A model generated the notes under the pieces. It was not told the origin of the DNA. It searched no databases and was given only the letters and a program-made list of their open reading frames with translations. Shown here piece after piece: positions 61,018 through 64,000 of a stretch of 64,000 nt of DNA; positions within the stretch are counted from its first letter, which is position 1; every line of letters starts with the position of its first letter. This DNA is from Phoebastria nigripes (Eukaryota > Chordata > Aves > Procellariiformes > Diomedeidae), in assembly GCA_035582835.1 (NCBI GenBank), contig JAYKAV010001256.1, forward strand, positions 1,425,961 through 1,489,960, written 5' to 3'. Position numbers and translations under genes: made by a program.

Positions 61018-61605
61018 TGTGCAGTTTTGGGTTGGAATAGAGTTAATTTTCTTCACAGTAGCTAGTATGGGGCTGTGTTTTGGATTTGTGCTGAAAACAG
61101 TGTTGATAACACAGGGATGTTTTCGTTANTGCTGAGCAGNGCTTACACAGAGTCNAGGCCTTTTCTGCTCCTCACCCCACCCCACCAGCGAGGAGGCTGG
61201 GGGGGCACAAGAAGNTGGGAGGGGACACAGCCGGGACAGCTGACCCCAACTGACCAAAGGGATATTCCATACCATATGGCGTCATGCTCAGCATATAAAG
61301 CTGGGGGAAGAAGAAGGAANGGGGGACGTTCGGAGTGATGGCGTTTGTCTTCCCAAGTCACCGTTANGTGTGATGGAGCCCTGCTTTCCTGGAGATGGCT
61401 GAACACCTGCCTGCCCATGGGAAGTGGTGAATGGATCCCTTGTTTTGCTTTGCTTGTGTGTGCGGCTTTTGCTTTACCTATGAAACTGTCTTTATCTCAA
61501 CCCACGAGTTTTCTCACTTTTTCAATTCTCTCCCCATCCCACTGCGGGGGGAGTGAGCGAGCGGCTGCGTGGGGCTGAGTTGCTGGCTGGGGTTAAACCA
61601 CAACA
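61018..61605 (+). mobile_element. Solo ERVL-like LTR, 588 bp
   Basis: Same family and orientation as the LTR at 48340. It starts with TG at 61018 and ends with CA at 61605. The upstream flank has no polypurine tract and the downstream flank no primer-binding site, so it is a solo LTR left by recombination between the two LTRs of a provirus. Flanking pentamers (GACAA and CTTAA) do not match, so no target-site duplication is evident. The TATA box lies at 61294-61299. It retains more CpGs than the other copy and carries six ambiguous bases. Confidence 0.93.
61294..61299 (+). promoter_or_regulatory. TATA box of the solo LTR
   Basis: TATAAA in GCATATAAAGCTGG, identical context to the first LTR. 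Solo LTRs can act as promoters for neighbouring DNA; whether this one does is unknown. Confidence 0.55.
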
Positions 61606-64000
61606 CTTAATCATCAAATTGCCAGGTATAACACAAAACCTCTTGCAAAGATTCATCCACACAAACAGATTAAGAACTTCAGGTTGTCCCAGTGATGCCA
61701 GTGCATCTAGTTCTGGAAAGGAGTTCTTCTCGCAAACTCTATGAGGGGAAAAAGTAAGAAAACTAAAGTGCCCCATAGGCTCATGTGCTCTCCTGGGATG
61801 CAGAGAAGTCCCAGCCAACCCCTGTTCAGTGAAAGAGCTTGGATCCCCCATAAACAAGTAGATGACCGTTGTGTGTGCGTATGATTGACAGCTATTTTGT
61901 GATTACCTCTTCCATGGCCTTTACCAAAAAAGTGATTCTGAACTGTAAACTATTTCCCAATCAACGCCTCATCAAAAAAGGACAGGCAAAGAAAAATGTT
62001 TTAGTAGATAAGTCATGTTTTCTATTAACAGTAACAGTAACAAAATCTGTGNGAAAATTCTAAGCATCTTTTTTTCAGTAGCGGCCCAAAATGTGATTGA
62101 CTTCATTCTGTGAGGAAATTATATGCACAAAAANCAACAACAAAGTAGACAACAGAATGCCACAGACAATCTAAAATGATTGTAGCAGCCAGTAACCAAT
62201 GACAGCTAATTTTCTACAAAATTAGTTTCTGATCTCTTAGTCCTAATCCTCAAAGGAGACGGAAAAAATTCTTGAAAAGAGGAGCTTGAGAGCAAATAAT
62301 CATAACTTTGATACTAAACATCATGAACTGAATATTTGTATATGTATGACGTATTACAATTTAGCCATGTCCCTCCCTGCTAGGTATTCTCTCTTCCACA
62401 GATACTAATTTTCATGGTTTTTTTAGCAGGATCTTTATTGTGGATGCAGTTGTTTCAGTTTGTAAGATACAGCATNTGCAAAACATTGTCTACACTGATA
62501 GCTGTGATTGTACTGTTAGGGGTTGAAATTTTGGAGGCTACGGTAATCAAAGAGAACTAATGACCTAATAGATGAGTAGGAATCAAAATATATTTTGACT
62601 GTGCTTCCAATCTGCTATNGGGTTGTGGAAGGGGTTTTGGTTTTCTTTTTCTGTTTTTGTTTTTGTTTTTGTTTTTTTCTTTANTTTCCTGTGACAAGCA
62701 TTAGCTTAATCTGATGACATGGGAAGTGGATACAATTCAGTGGCGATATCCATAGAGAAAGTATAAATGTCCTTAGCTGATAGATGTTCTGCACTGGCCT
62801 TGAAGCACAGCTGGTGTGTTTAAGTTGTTGGTTCATTGGCTTGAAGACCAATGTCTCTCAGCATGCCCCAGGTTTGTCAGCTGCAGCCTTGAACCCATTA
62901 GAAATTCCCACTGCATGCACACATCATACACTAGACCACAGGAATGAGCTGTGATGTTGATTTGTTCTAATGGAGCAAGGGCTCTCGCAGTGGGGACTGT
63001 CCAGTGGTTATCACCAAACTACATCTGTAAATTATAATCTTGGTGAGAACACTGATTTACACCTCAAAAGATTAGCTTGCCGAAGGGAATTTGCTCCACT
63101 TGTGGACTTGTGTTTTGTTTGTTTGTTCTTCTCCTTTCAATAGTGTTAAAATGCAATGAAGGAAAGTCAATAAAATTTACTTTTTGCAAAGCCCGGTAGC
63201 CTTGCTCTTTGGTTACAGGCAGTATGAAATGTAATAAAATAATTAGAAAATTCTGTCAGATATTTGAAAAAGATTTTGTACAATTTTTGAGAAAGTCTGA
63301 TTTGGAAGGCCACATTAAAAAAAAAAAAAAAAATGTTCATTAAATAGTAATGAAATGCAGAATATACATACTATACTGCAAGTTATTAATTTTTTTAATT
63401 TCCAAACTGTTTTTCAACTTCTCTAAGTTTTTAAAAATAGTGACAACTCATCTTACAGAAATTGTGAATGCCGAGTATTCCTCACAGCTCCCTGTGTAAC
63501 CTTCAGATAGTGAGTATCTCCAGACCAATCCATAGTTAATCATTCTTCCTTACACCTCTGTGGAATAAAATAAAACTCACTTCTGCCTTTTACAGAATGG
63601 AAAACAAAGGACCTAGGACTATTTACCTAGCACCACACATGTTTTGCCAATGAGCCATTTCAGAATGTGGGAGAGAAAGCTTCTATTCTCTGACAGGGTA
63701 GCAGACACCTTAAACTAAGAAAATAAATAATAATAATAAAAAAAAAAAAAAAAAAAACATGGACATCAGAGAGAAAAGGAACAAAAGCAAAATAGCATGG
63801 TCTTTAACTATAAGAAGGTGTATACTGTACCATTAAATAAGAAAACTGTCATTGAGCTTTGTCATCAAGGCTACACAAAGTGAATGACCATGAAACATGA
63901 TAGCTGCAATCTCTGTCTTGGTTTGCATTCTTAGCATAAGAAGTCTTTGTTACAACTGAATACATTAGGAACCAAATGAACTTGTATGAATTTGCATGAC
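61606..64000. other. AT-rich non-coding stretch with simple repeats
   Basis: No gene recognised. Simple repeats: (GTTTTT)n around 62634-62680, poly-A at about 63317-63333, and an AAT/poly-A run at about 63721-63757. Several Ns. Confidence 0.5.

Noticed and set aside
48340..61605. The two LTRs as the 5' and 3' LTRs of one 13-kb provirus
   Set aside because: The DNA between them lacks any retroviral frame, contains an antisense CR1 fragment, has no primer-binding site after the first LTR, and the polypurine tract precedes the first LTR rather than the second. Outer flanks (GAGAA and CTTAA) do not match.

Overview
This window looks like an AT-rich, gene-free stretch of a bird nuclear genome, either intergenic or deep intronic. 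Three things point to a bird. There are many 5'-truncated CR1 LINE copies with typical avian 3' ends (a TTCCAACC-type tail followed by short ATTCTATG-like or TTCTG/TTCTA repeats). There are two copies of an avian ERVL-like LTR of about 588 bp. The background is low-CpG with poly-A/poly-T tracts, and I found no bacterial gene organisation, CRISPR, tRNA, rRNA or operon. The assembly is a draft: it has one 62-base N gap (41679-41740) and scattered single Ns that pile up in the younger repeats. I found no intact cellular protein-coding gene. The longest reading frame (290 codons, 18349-19221) is a chimera of two LINE fragments.

Layout. 1-18,000 is mostly unique-looking non-coding DNA with several stretches that resemble conserved non-coding elements, a consensus DR4 nuclear-receptor site (7563-7578), and two small CpG-richer patches (about 9770-10170 and 11730-11985). 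18,085-20,300 is a nested LINE locus: a decayed CR1 holding endonuclease, linker, the start of the reverse transcriptase and a 3' end, split by a younger CR1 3' fragment. 20,300-31,000 has two abutting old CR1 tails (22,340-23,015), two exact short tandem duplications, and candidate conserved elements near 21.4-21.8, 26.9-27.2 and 28.1-28.7 kb. 31,000-45,400 holds four more CR1 fragments on both strands, a striking near-perfect 30-bp-arm hairpin (36577-36643), a CTCF-like site (37162-37175) and the assembly gap. 46,660-49,800 holds a CpG-rich patch of unknown origin, the 3' end of an endogenous retrovirus with its 3' LTR (about 47,801-48,928), and an antisense CR1 reverse-transcriptase remnant (49,494-49,775). 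49,800-61,000 is long, bland AT-rich DNA. A second, solo LTR of the same family lies at 61,018-61,605, followed by more AT-rich DNA with simple repeats.

No set of genes works together here. The function-bearing candidates are regulatory: putative conserved elements, LTR promoters with TATA boxes, and a few transcription-factor-like sites. All rest on sequence inspection and recalled family features, with no alignment or database search. I did not find a convincing new biological system. The most unusual single object is the long hairpin at 36.6 kb, and the best-supported story is the CR1-in-CR1 nest.
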